From NCBI GenBank assembly GCA_003164275.1, contig PLSY01000234.1:1-21788 (forward strand): a DNA stretch of 21,788 nucleotides, in the 5' to 3' direction. This DNA comes from Acidimicrobiaceae bacterium. GTDB lineage: Bacteria; Actinomycetota; Acidimicrobiia; Acidimicrobiales; RAAP-2. Below the pieces are notes generated by a model that did no database searches, was not told the DNA's origin, and saw nothing but the letters and a program-made list of their open reading frames with translations. The position numbers and the translations under genes were made by a program. Shown here piece by piece: positions 14,490-21,449 of the stretch; the first letter of the stretch is position 1, and each line of letters begins with the position of its first letter.

Positions 14490-15602
14490 TTACACCGGGC
14501 GGCGGGGGAGCACGGTCCCGTCTTGGAGGCGTCGGAACCAGGAGGTGAACATGTCCTCGGTGTCGAGGCAGTCGTTGAAGCCGGCCCGGCGCAGGGCGAT
14601 GGTGCTGTTGAGCACCCCGGACGTCGACAGCCCGGCGTTGAACGCCCAGTCGGCGTACAGCAGTGAGTTGGCGCCGACCAGATCGATGATGGACGTCGGC
14701 CCCGACAGGCCGTGGCGCTCGTGCAGCCGCCGCCACTCGGCATCTCGGCCGGCCAAGTCGTCGACGAAGGACATGGGCCGCTGGACCCCTGGGGCCATCC
14801 CGAAGCTCTCGGCGATCGACGGCCAGACGCTCGGCCAGTTGAAGGTGTCCCCGTTGGTGACGTTGAAAGTCGCCCCACGTGCCTCGGGGGCCTCAGCTGC
14901 CCAAGCCAGTGCATCGGCCACCAGGTCGCAGTCGACGGCCTCCTGCGCCCTGGTCGATTCGTAGGTGTGCCCTGGGAAGTCGAGCGCTCGGCCCTGCTCG
15001 CGCTCCAGCGCTGCATAGACGCCGATAGCCAGGAGTGGGTTCATATTCGACCCCGCGGCGTCGCCGTAGACGACGGTCGGGCGCAGGACCGTCAGTCCCC
15101 AGCGCCCAGTTCGTTGGCGGTCGAGGAGATAGTCCTCTTGGGCAAAGTAGAAGTTGGGATGGTCACGGCGGGGCTCACGCTCACGGAGCGGGAGATGCAG
15201 GCCGTCCAGTCCGAGGGCGGGATGATGGATGCCGTAGGCCTTGGTGCCCTGGAGGAGGGACACGTGCTCGAGACCGGTGGCCCCCCGTTCCAAGGGGTGG
15301 AAGAGGTTCCGGAGCATGGATGCGTTGCGCTCGATCGATGTTTGGTCAAACCACCCGTCGACCATTCCCGGTCGCTCGGAGACGGCTGCGTAGACGAGGT
15401 GGGTGATCTCTTTGCCGTGCTCTTCGGCGAAGAGCTCGCAGCCGCGTCGATCGAGAAGGTCGAGCCCGATGACCGTCGTTCCGGCCACGGCCGTGGCGCG
15501 CCGGGACACACCGATCGCATTCCATCCAGGTATCGAAGCAAAGCGGCGAAGAGCCGCTTGTCCCACCAGGCCGGATGCTCCGGCTACAAGGACCGTCTTC
15601 AC
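14490..15602 (-). CDS. PRISE-like SDR (progesterone 5-beta-reductase/iridoid synthase type)
   Basis: A 370-residue Rossmann enzyme of the short-chain dehydrogenase superfamily. The dinucleotide loop VLVAGASGLVGQAA (4-17) is at the N-terminus. LLQGTKAYGIH (Lys121) and NFYFAQEDYLL (Tyr152) align by eye with the conserved Lys and Tyr of PRISE enzymes, which reduce conjugated enones with NAD(P)H. The frame is open to 15713, but GTG 15602 is chosen because the glycine-rich loop follows directly and the upstream 37 residues are proline/arginine-rich and unlike the family; no strong ribosome site decides it. It converges on the sulfotransferase gene and diverges from the substrate-binding protein gene. 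The substrate is unknown; an epimerase/dehydratase-type SDR is the alternative. Confidence 0.85.
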   Translation of the reverse strand: MKTVLVAGASGLVGQAALRRFASIPGWNAIGVSRRATAVAGTTVIGLDLLDRRGCELFAEEHGKEITHLVYAAVSERPGMVDGWFDQTSIERNASMLRNLFHPLERGATGLEHVSLLQGTKAYGIHHPALGLDGLHLPLREREPRRDHPNFYFAQEDYLLDRQRTGRWGLTVLRPTVVYGDAAGSNMNPLLAIGVYAALEREQGRALDFPGHTYESTRAQEAVDCDLVADALAWAAEAPEARGATFNVTNGDTFNWPSVWPSIAESFGMAPGVQRPMSFVDDLAGRDAEWRRLHERHGLSGPTSIIDLVGANSLLYADWAFNAGLSTSGVLNSTIALRRAGFNDCLDTEDMFTSWFRRLQDGTVLPRRPV

Positions 15603-15693
15603 TTGGCCAAAATAGCTCCGCCGAGGAGGCGGGCGGCCAGAGCCCCTCTGTGGCTGCGACGACGCGCGCGGAGGGAACGCACACGGCCCGGAA

Positions 15694-15764
15694 GTGACGT
15701 CGTTGGTAACCAAATCATCTCATTTGTAAGAATTTCGCAAGGTGACGTGCACATGACGAAATGT
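15694..15764. promoter_or_regulatory. Candidate promoter/operator between reductase and binding-protein genes
   Basis: This stretch is AT-richer than its surroundings. It has two GTGACGT copies (15694-15700 and 15742-15748), a palindrome TTGGT-A-ACCAA (15703-15713), and ACAT-N6-ATGT (15751-15764). TTGGTA (15703-15708) and TAAGAA (15727-15732), 18 bases apart, could form a weak plus-strand promoter for the binding protein. These elements are visible but untested. Confidence 0.3.
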
Positions 15765-15828
15765 GACAGTAATGTCCACCAGGAAATTGCACAGCAGTTT
15801 TGCGGCGATCAGCCGGAGGAGCTTGTTC

Positions 15829-15835
15829 AGGGGGA
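15829..15835 (+). promoter_or_regulatory. Ribosome binding site setting the GTG 15840 start
   Basis: AGGGGGA ends 4 bases before GTG 15840. It supports that start over the in-frame ATG at 15753, which would put 29 residues ahead of the signal peptide. Confidence 0.6.
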
Positions 15836-15839
15836 AATT

Positions 15840-17117
15840 GTGCGTAAGCGTTCGATGCTCGCAGTTGGTTTGGCCGGAGCGACGGTGGCAGGGTTGGTGG
15901 CGTCGGTGGGGGTGAGCTCATCGGCCATTGCGGCCACCAGCAGCACCCCGATCGTGGTCGGTGGCGACGGTGACATCGCCATCGCAGGAGGTATTGCCCA
16001 GGGCTTCCAGGCCGGGATCTACCGGTTCAACAAGGCAGGCGGCCTCGATGGGCGGAAGATCCAGTTCACCGGATTCCTGGACGACGGGTTCAGCGCCAAC
16101 ACCAACTTGACCAATGCCCAACAGTTGGTCCAGAACCAGCACGTCATGGTGGTTGCTCCGATGAGTAGTGAGGTCGCATCGGCCTCGACCGGCGCCTTCT
16201 TGGCTCAATCCAAGGTCCCCTTCATCGGCTGGTCGGTCAACGCGGCCTTTGAGACCCAGCCCAACTGGGGATTCGGGATCAACGGTTCCCAGGGCAACCC
16301 GGTCGTGCAGAACCTGACCGTCAACCAGATCCTCGACATCACCAACAACGTGAATACGCCGAGCAAGGTGAAAATCGCCTACATCGCAGAGAACATCCCC
16401 GGCGGGATCATCTCCAACAAGGCGTTGGCCGGCACGGCCAAGTACGCAAAGATGACGGTCGTCTACCAGGAGGCACCGATTCCGGTCATTGGGACGACGA
16501 ACTACGCCCCCTATGCCCAGGCCATCATCGGCTCCGGCGCCAACGTGGCCTTCGAGACCCTCGACTCGGCTGACGCCATCGGCCTCGCCGCGGCCCTCAA
16601 GTCGGCTGGGTTCAAGGGCAAGATCATCAACGGCGTCACGTACTTCCCGGGAGAGCTGGCCAGCCAGCCGAGCGAGGCTGCCGCTTTGAACGGCGTCTAC
16701 GTGGAGAACGAGTTCCCCGCCGACGAGAACCTGACGGCCGCCACCAAGCAGGCGCAAAAGGACCTGGCCTCTGTCGGATCGCCGCCGTATCTGACATCGG
16801 GCGTGTCCGTCGGCTACTGGTCGGCCATTTTGTTGGAGCAGATGCTGAAGGCGACTCTGAAGAATGTGGGTGGCGATCCGAACAAGGTGACCAGTGCGGC
16901 CATACAGAAGACAGTGGTGGGGGGCTTCACCTATAGCGACCCGATCGCCGGAGGCATCGGTACCGAGTACTTCCCGGCGGCGAGCACGATCCCGACGGGT
17001 TGCGGGACCATGCTGCTGACCACGGGTACGACCTTCAAGCAGGAAGTTCCCTACCAGTGCCCGGGAGCCGTCAATGTGGTCACCAAGAAAGTCGTGAACC
17101 AGAGGACCGGCAAGTAG
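15840..17117 (+). CDS. Secreted type 1 periplasmic binding protein (branched-chain amino acid ABC type)
   Basis: A 425-residue extracellular solute-binding protein. The N-terminus MRKRSMLAVGLAGATVAGLV followed by SSSAIAATSS is a classic signal peptide with likely cleavage after AIA (31). No lipobox cysteine is present, so it is secreted or loosely held rather than a lipoprotein. The mature part has the type 1 fold seen in LivK/Peripla_BP_6 proteins: IAIAGGIAQGFQAGIYRFNK, GGLDGRKIQFTGFLDD and NAQQLVQNQHVMVVAPMSS. Two cysteines near the end (GCGTM and YQCPGA) may form a disulfide. The same frame extends far upstream, but the GTG 15840 start is supported by AGGGGGA and the signal peptide. No permease or ATPase genes accompany it here. 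The ligand could be an amino acid, amide or aromatic acid. Confidence 0.88.
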   Translation: MRKRSMLAVGLAGATVAGLVASVGVSSSAIAATSSTPIVVGGDGDIAIAGGIAQGFQAGIYRFNKAGGLDGRKIQFTGFLDDGFSANTNLTNAQQLVQNQHVMVVAPMSSEVASASTGAFLAQSKVPFIGWSVNAAFETQPNWGFGINGSQGNPVVQNLTVNQILDITNNVNTPSKVKIAYIAENIPGGIISNKALAGTAKYAKMTVVYQEAPIPVIGTTNYAPYAQAIIGSGANVAFETLDSADAIGLAAALKSAGFKGKIINGVTYFPGELASQPSEAAALNGVYVENEFPADENLTAATKQAQKDLASVGSPPYLTSGVSVGYWSAILLEQMLKATLKNVGGDPNKVTSAAIQKTVVGGFTYSDPIAGGIGTEYFPAASTIPTGCGTMLLTTGTTFKQEVPYQCPGAVNVVTKKVVNQRTGK

Positions 17118-17151
17118 GCGAAGGCGGGATCACCGCCTGGGATTAACGAGT

Positions 17152-17188
17152 GGCTCGGTCTGCGCCGTTTTCGGGCGCAGACCGAGCC
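17152..17188 (+). terminator. Perfect 15-bp hairpin after the binding-protein gene
   Basis: GGCTCGGTCTGCGCC (17152-17166) and its exact complement (17174-17188) flank the loop GTTTTCG. It begins 34 bases after the stop codon. There is no T-run, but the stem is perfect and very stable. It is the best terminator in the window and may work in both directions. Confidence 0.75.
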
Positions 17189-17486
17189 GTTCTCGCGCCC
17201 GAGGCGATGGCCCGAGGCGACGATACCGATCACATCGGAGCCGACGGTTCCGGCACTGAGGTCGGCGAACAGGGAACACGATCAGATACACCCACCAGGG
17301 GCGCTGGCCCCGGGCGTCCAGCTCGTGGTGGGCCTTGGCCGTCGTCCCTGTTGCCCTCACCGTTGGTGTGTGACCGAGGGCACTAAGGGGCAGTCCGCCA
17401 TCTCGTCTCGCGTCGCATGGGCAACGTGAAGCTGATTGCGCCGGTCAGCCGGGCATAGCCCGAGCCGCCGTGGGCATAAGGCGGAA
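17189..17486. other. Intergenic stretch without a supported gene
   Basis: About 300 bases between the terminator and the transporter relic. No open frame here resembles a known family. A minus-strand hydrophobic run (RPWWVYLIVF, near 17273-17300) with a frame break might be another relic, but it is too short to assign. Confidence 0.4.
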
Positions 17487-17623
17487 ATGGACGGTTCGGA
17501 GAGCCCGTGACTGTCGTCGTGGCCTTCACCGTCAACGTCTCCAGCACGGCCACCAAGCTGGTGGTCGGCATTGTCCGTGGCTCTAGCGCCATGCTCTCCG
17601 ATCACGCAGTCCACGGAGCCGTG
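17487..17623 (+). pseudogene. N-terminal fragment of a cation diffusion facilitator (CDF) transporter gene
   Basis: From GTG 17507 the frame reads TVVVAFTVNVSSTATKLVVG and then IVRGSSAMLSDHAVHGA. This matches the first membrane helix and loop of CDF metal-efflux proteins, whose usual pattern is VALAANL..A..K...G...GSSAMLAEA.HS. A family protein is about 300 residues; here the similarity stops after about 38. ATG 17487 starts MDGSESP and then hits TGA at 17508, as if one base had been lost, so the natural start is also damaged. Beyond 17620 the sequence becomes the antisense of the deaminase relic. The open frame to 17830 is therefore a chimera and not a real gene. Zn2+, Fe2+ or another divalent metal would be the substrate of an intact copy. 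Confidence 0.55.
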
Positions 17624-17853
17624 CTACCGCCCGGGTTGTCGGAATGCCACGGTCTCAGCATGCAGCGAGGGATCGTCGTCCTGGACCCAACCGTTATGGC
17701 CGCGGCCGCGGAGTGTTCCGTCTCGATGGAAGGGCGCGGCACCTGTGGCTATGCCGACGGAGGTCAGTCCCAGCTGCGCTTCGTCGAAGGCCACAGCCAG
17801 GTAGTCGAGCGCGGAGGCCGTTCGAGATGAGGCCGCCGCGTCGGCTCGCTGCT
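17624..17853 (-). pseudogene. N-terminal fragment of a cytosine/nucleoside deaminase gene
   Basis: On the minus strand, ALDYLAVAFDEAQLGLTSVG, FHRDGTLRGRGHNGWVQDDD and PSLHAETVAFRQPGR read in one frame and end at TAG 17624-17626. This matches the FCY1-like cytosine deaminase group (typical RGHN..VQ..DPTLHAE...R.AGR). The zinc-ligand histidine and catalytic glutamate (HAE, 17654-17662) are kept. The second zinc motif, PCxxC, and everything after it are gone, so the product cannot hold zinc properly. No in-frame start codon is clear; a GTG near 17853 is one frame off. It lies just downstream of the NCS1 permease, which ends at 17879, as expected for a nucleobase uptake-deamination operon. The hydrolase would have turned cytosine into uracil; creatinine or guanine are alternatives. 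Confidence 0.7.
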
Positions 17854-17878
17854 CACCAGGCCACTTCCATGGCGCCGG

Positions 17879-19372
17879 TCAAGCGACTGAGCCGGCCAGC
17901 TGGTCCTGGCTATCGGCTTGCTCCTTCACCCGCTTCCAGGCCAGGGCCAGATAGACGAGGCCGCCCACCACCATGCCCAAGAACACGCTGAAGTCGGCCC
18001 CATATCCGAAAGAGTCCCTCGTGGCCCAGGTGATCGGGTTCAGCCAGTGGGGGAGGGAGAAGGTGACCGACAGAGCGGACAGGGCGGCGTACATGCCGAG
18101 CAGCTGGGCGATGACGGCAGGCCACGATATGCCCCCGCTCCCGTAATAGAGGCCTCCCCGGTCCGTCCGTTGCAGCTCGCTCGGCGAGTAGCGAAACCTC
18201 CGCATGGCCCAGTCGACGAGGAAGATGGCGGTCCATGGGGCGATCCACACGATGACCAGGTCTACGAAGTCCTTCAGGTAGGTGCTGAACGATGAGTTGA
18301 AGATGGCGTACAGCGTGACGGCCAGGGCCAGGACACAGTCGATGAGCACGGCGACTGACCGCTTCACATGCACCCCCAGGGCCTGGAGGGTGACTCCTGA
18401 CGAGTACATGTCCAGGCTGTTGATGGCGAACAGTTGGGCGATGCAGAAGATGAGGAAGATGACGACGAACCAGGCCGGGATGGCACTCTGATGGGCGAAG
18501 GGGAGGAAGGCGTTGCTGGCCTTGCCCACGGTGGTGAGGAAGGTACCGACAGCGGCCCCGAGGGTCATGATGAGAACCTGGGGAATGGCTGCCCCGACGA
18601 ACACCCAACCCACGATGGCCCGCTTGGATGAGTCGGGAGCGCAGTACCGGGTGTAGTCGTTGCCGCATTCGGCCCAGCCGAGCCCACTCAACGTGATGGT
18701 GAAGGCCAGGCCTTCCATCCAGGTCTGCCAGTCGGCACCGTGGGCGACGCCATGGGTGGTGGCGTGGGGGATGGCGAAGCCGAGCATCACGGCGAACAGG
18801 ACGATGAACGGGATGACGAGGATTCGGAGCACTTTGACGATGCTGGCGTGGCCGAGGAACGGGAGGATCCCCTGGATGGCCACGGCCAAGAGGACGAAGA
18901 TGACCTTGGTGGGGTCCCCCGGTGAGAACCCGGCCTTGATGGCGAGCACGAGTCCCGCCCCGACGATGAGGATCAGTCCCTCGACCTCGAACCCGATCTG
19001 GGTGATCCAGTTGAACACGGCGATGCCCCGGGAGCCGTTCGGCCCGAAGCTGGCCCGATTGATCGAGAACACGGTGGTGCCGGTCTGAGGTCCCTGGAGG
19101 CTGCACAGTCCGAGGAGGAAGTACGACAGGTTGCCGATGAAGATGATGGTGAGGGCCTGGGCGAACGTGAAACCGAAGGTCATGAGGATGGCGCCGTAGA
19201 TGTAGTACTCGATCTGGATGCTGGCGCCTGCCCACATGCCCCCGATCGCCCGGGGGGTTGCCCATCGCTCGGACTCGGGGATGAAGTCGATGCCGTGTTG
19301 TTCGACGCGGAACACCAGGTCAGACTCCGACACCACAGGATCACTGCTGGTGTTCTCAACTGCGGTGGCCAC
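17879..19372 (-). CDS. NCS1 family purine/cytosine permease
   Basis: A 497-residue inner-membrane transporter of the NCS1 (nucleobase:cation symporter-1) family, with about 12 hydrophobic segments. The N-terminal HGIDFIPESERWATPRAI is the family entry motif. The following helix has MWAGASIQIEYYIYGAI, then SLQGPQTGTTVFSINRASFG and GWAECGNDYTRYCAP, all characteristic. The frame opens at 19486, but GTG 19372 is used because AGGAGG ends 4 bases upstream and the residues before it look non-native. Cytosine, other purines/pyrimidines, allantoin or hydantoin are possible substrates. The deaminase relic directly downstream favours cytosine. The gene is intact, so it may still feed another enzyme elsewhere in the genome. 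Confidence 0.93.
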   Translation of the reverse strand: MATAVENTSSDPVVSESDLVFRVEQHGIDFIPESERWATPRAIGGMWAGASIQIEYYIYGAILMTFGFTFAQALTIIFIGNLSYFLLGLCSLQGPQTGTTVFSINRASFGPNGSRGIAVFNWITQIGFEVEGLILIVGAGLVLAIKAGFSPGDPTKVIFVLLAVAIQGILPFLGHASIVKVLRILVIPFIVLFAVMLGFAIPHATTHGVAHGADWQTWMEGLAFTITLSGLGWAECGNDYTRYCAPDSSKRAIVGWVFVGAAIPQVLIMTLGAAVGTFLTTVGKASNAFLPFAHQSAIPAWFVVIFLIFCIAQLFAINSLDMYSSGVTLQALGVHVKRSVAVLIDCVLALAVTLYAIFNSSFSTYLKDFVDLVIVWIAPWTAIFLVDWAMRRFRYSPSELQRTDRGGLYYGSGGISWPAVIAQLLGMYAALSALSVTFSLPHWLNPITWATRDSFGYGADFSVFLGMVVGGLVYLALAWKRVKEQADSQDQLAGSVA

Positions 19373-19376
19373 TCGA

Positions 19377-19381
19377 CCTCC
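19377..19381 (-). promoter_or_regulatory. Ribosome binding site setting the NCS1 permease start
   Basis: GGAGG (minus strand) lies 4 bases before GTG 19372. The spacing is slightly short but it is the only good site, and it rejects the longer open frame to 19486. Confidence 0.65.
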
Positions 19382-19707
19382 TCGGACGTCCCTCAGCCTC
19401 GGCATTTGGCAGATACGCCACCTACTGACGTGTGCGACAAACCTTGCGTCTCCGCCCGAGGCCGTCAAGACGAGACGTGTGAACATCAGGTTTCCCGGTG
19501 CCGCCCCCCCCGGCCAACCGGTTCTCGCCCAGCCTGCTAGGCCCCCACGGCTGGTCCGGCGCTTGTAGCCAAAGTGGTGTGGTGGGGCTTGGAGACGGGC
19601 GCGGTCGAGGACCTGGCCGACGAGCTGAGTGCTCGGGACAGACAGGACCGGCCACCGGCGTGGTCACCCTCTTCCCATAGTTCGCCTAGTAATCCGGGCC
19701 AGCCCCG
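19382..19707. other. Intergenic region upstream of the NCS1 permease
   Basis: About 335 bases separate the SDR stop from the permease start, both on the minus strand. It should hold the permease promoter and the SDR terminator, but I see no clear -10/-35 pair, riboswitch or strong hairpin. A run of eight C lies at 19503-19510. Open frames here resemble nothing I know. Confidence 0.4.
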
Positions 19708-20493
19708 TCAGGCGAGGTCCGAGTCGGACAGGGTGGTGCCGGTGATGTCGACGCAGGTGGCCAGCAGGCCATCTTGGAGCGAGACATCACCGGCCGCCGG
19801 GTTGGCATCACGAAGCTGCTGGTGAAAGTAGTAGCGCCCGGACAAGGTTGCCCCGGGGTCGTCGCTCACGGCGAGCCACGCCTGGGTGACGGGTGCGGCC
19901 TCGAGATCATCGGGCGCACCGGGCCCTCCCATGTTGGTGGGGACCCAGCCGGGTTCGAGGGCGTTCGACAGCACCGACGGCCAGCGCCTTGCCACGGCCA
20001 TGGCCAGCACGACGTCGAAGAGTTTGGAGTCGGCGTAGGCCTGCGAGCCATTCCACGCCCTCCGGCCCCACTGCAGGTCGTCGAGTCTAGGGTCCCCTCC
20101 CCTGTGCATACCCGAGCTCAGATACACGAGCCGCGCTGGCCGGGTGATGAGTGCGGTGAGGAGATACGGAGCCACCACGTTGACGGCGAACACCTGTGAC
20201 AGCCCGTCGGCCGTCTCCACGCGAAGGGGCTCCCGGTAGCCGATACCGGCATTGTGGATCACCGAGTCGAACCGACCCGAGGCGTTGGCAGCTTCTGCGA
20301 CCTCGTGCATGCCCTCGATGGTGGACAGGTCACCGATCACCATGCCCTCTGCTTCCGGCAAGGCATGGCGAGCGTCCTTCGCCCGTTGTTGATTGCGGGC
20401 GTGAAGGGTGACACGGTGACCCTCTCCGGCCAACAGGCGGCCGGCCATCAGACCGAGACCGTCCGATGAGCCGGTGATGAATACCCGTGCCAA
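19708..20493 (-). CDS. SDR family NAD(P)-dependent oxidoreductase
   Basis: A 261-residue classical-type short-chain dehydrogenase/reductase. The cofactor loop is TGSSDGLG (7-14), the NAG motif is at 81-83 (VIHNAGIGY), the catalytic serine is in VYLSSGMHRGG (about 126), and the YxxxK pair is Tyr153/Lys157 in AYADSK. The arginine at the end of the second strand (HARNQQR) favours NADP(H). The start is TTG 20493: AGGAGG lies exactly 7 bases before it and the Rossmann fold starts at residue 3. The gene is alone, 90 bases after the SRAP gene on the same strand. The substrate cannot be told from sequence; retinol-dehydrogenase-like or protochlorophyllide-like members are the closest in style. Confidence 0.93.
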   Translation of the reverse strand: MARVFITGSSDGLGLMAGRLLAGEGHRVTLHARNQQRAKDARHALPEAEGMVIGDLSTIEGMHEVAEAANASGRFDSVIHNAGIGYREPLRVETADGLSQVFAVNVVAPYLLTALITRPARLVYLSSGMHRGGDPRLDDLQWGRRAWNGSQAYADSKLFDVVLAMAVARRWPSVLSNALEPGWVPTNMGGPGAPDDLEAAPVTQAWLAVSDDPGATLSGRYYFHQQLRDANPAAGDVSLQDGLLATCVDITGTTLSDSDLA

Positions 20494-20500
20494 ATGGGTG

Positions 20501-20506
20501 CCTCCT
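20501..20506 (-). promoter_or_regulatory. Strong ribosome binding site for a TTG start
   Basis: AGGAGG on the minus strand sits 7 bases before TTG 20493. It decides the rare TTG start of the SDR gene. Confidence 0.8.
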
Positions 20507-20583
20507 GTCAGATAGTAAAAGCCGAAAAGATCCCCAGTCGGCGACGAGGATGGGCTCGGGGCCAGTGACCGGCCAGTGTCACC

Positions 20584-21267
20584 TCAGCCGATGTCGATGA
20601 CCGGATCCAGCAGCTGGGGCCCCTCGTTGCGCGTGTTGCCTATGTCGGGGTTGACGGGGAAGTGGACGAGGGTTCCCTCAACTGTCGGCCGGAGCAGTGA
20701 GAGCAAAGTGTCGCCCCCGGTGACGTCCCGATCGAGCCACTTGTCCCACGACGACCGTTCCAAGACGACGGGCTGGCGGGTGTGGATGGGCATGTCCGGT
20801 CCGGCCTCAGTTGTGATGATGGTGGCCGTCCGCAGTTCGGCGCCCTCGGCATCCTTCCACCTCTCCCGCAACCCGGCAAAGACGACCGGCTCGCCGTCGG
20901 CACGCTTGAATGCGTAGGGCTGCTTTGGCGTGCCTGCCTTCCACTCGTAGAAGAGCTGCACCGGGACGAGGATCCGTTGGCTTTGGAACGCCTTGCGGTA
21001 CATCGGCTTGGTGGCAACCGTCTCGGCCCGGGCATTGAAGGTGCTCTTTATGGCCGCTGGGTCCTTGGCCCAGCTCGGTACCAGGCCCCACCGGTAGGCG
21101 CTCATCGTGCGCAGGCCATCCATGCTCTGGGCGACGCCGAAGATCTGGGTCGTCGGCCCCAGGTTCCAACGCGGCCGCCACTCCTCGGCGAGCTCCGGGT
21201 CCAAGCCAACGTCCAGCAGCCTGGCCACCTGTCCCGGCTCGTCATAGAGGGCTATCCGACCGCACAC
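20584..21267 (-). CDS. SOS response-associated peptidase (SRAP, YedK/HMCES family)
   Basis: A 227-residue SRAP protein. These proteins form a covalent thiazolidine link through Cys2 with abasic sites in single-stranded DNA and protect them from strand breakage. Key residues are present: Cys2 after removal of Met1 (MCGRIALYD), Asn78 in STFNARAET, Glu108 in LFYEWK, and His162 in MPIHTRQPVVL. The central RWGLVPSWAKD (59-69) is also typical. The start is GTG 21267, forced by the essential second-position cysteine. Length is normal for the family. No SOS box was recognised upstream. It lies between an acyl-CoA ligase and the SDR gene on the same strand with gaps of 182 and 90 bases, so it is probably its own unit. 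Confidence 0.96.
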   Translation of the reverse strand: MCGRIALYDEPGQVARLLDVGLDPELAEEWRPRWNLGPTTQIFGVAQSMDGLRTMSAYRWGLVPSWAKDPAAIKSTFNARAETVATKPMYRKAFQSQRILVPVQLFYEWKAGTPKQPYAFKRADGEPVVFAGLRERWKDAEGAELRTATIITTEAGPDMPIHTRQPVVLERSSWDKWLDRDVTGGDTLLSLLRPTVEGTLVHFPVNPDIGNTRNEGPQLLDPVIDIG

Positions 21268-21308
21268 GGCCCAAGCCTATGGGCAGAGGAAGGTCTCGGT
21301 GGCAGCGC

Positions 21309-21325
21309 GCCAGCGTGGCGCTGGC
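21309..21325 (-). terminator. Hairpin between the acyl-CoA ligase and SRAP genes
   Basis: GCCAGCG (21309-21315) and CGCTGGC (21319-21325) form a perfect 7-bp stem with loop TGG, about 125 bases beyond the ligase stop on the minus strand. There is no T-run. The rest of this 182-base gap shows nothing. Confidence 0.3.
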
Positions 21326-21449
21326 CCACCATTCAACAGGGGCACCCGTCGGGCCGGTCCCATGGGGAGGCCGCGCCGCATGCCCGCTCGGAGTTCCGTG
21401 CCGGCCGCACGGGAGGGCGATCGGGGACGTGCAGGTGGCCGACCGAGCG

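Noticed and set aside
14712..15839. Long plus-strand open frame (801 codons in total) running into the binding-protein gene
   Set aside because: It is antisense to the PRISE-like reductase, which has clear motifs. The binding protein has its own ribosome site, GTG 15840, and a signal peptide, so the upstream part is not coding.
17218..17345. Minus-strand hydrophobic piece (RPWWVYLIVF) followed by a shifted frame (FADLSAGTVGSDVIGIVASG)
   Set aside because: It could be another membrane-protein relic, but it is too short and matches no family I can name.
17507..17830. 107-codon open frame as a real small gene
   Set aside because: Only its first 38 residues look like a protein (CDF helix). The rest is antisense to the deaminase relic, so it is treated as a chimera.
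17910..19265. 451-codon minus-strand open frame in another frame of the permease
   Set aside because: It is a Pro/Arg/His-rich frame-shifted shadow of the NCS1 permease; only the permease frame gives membrane helices and family motifs.
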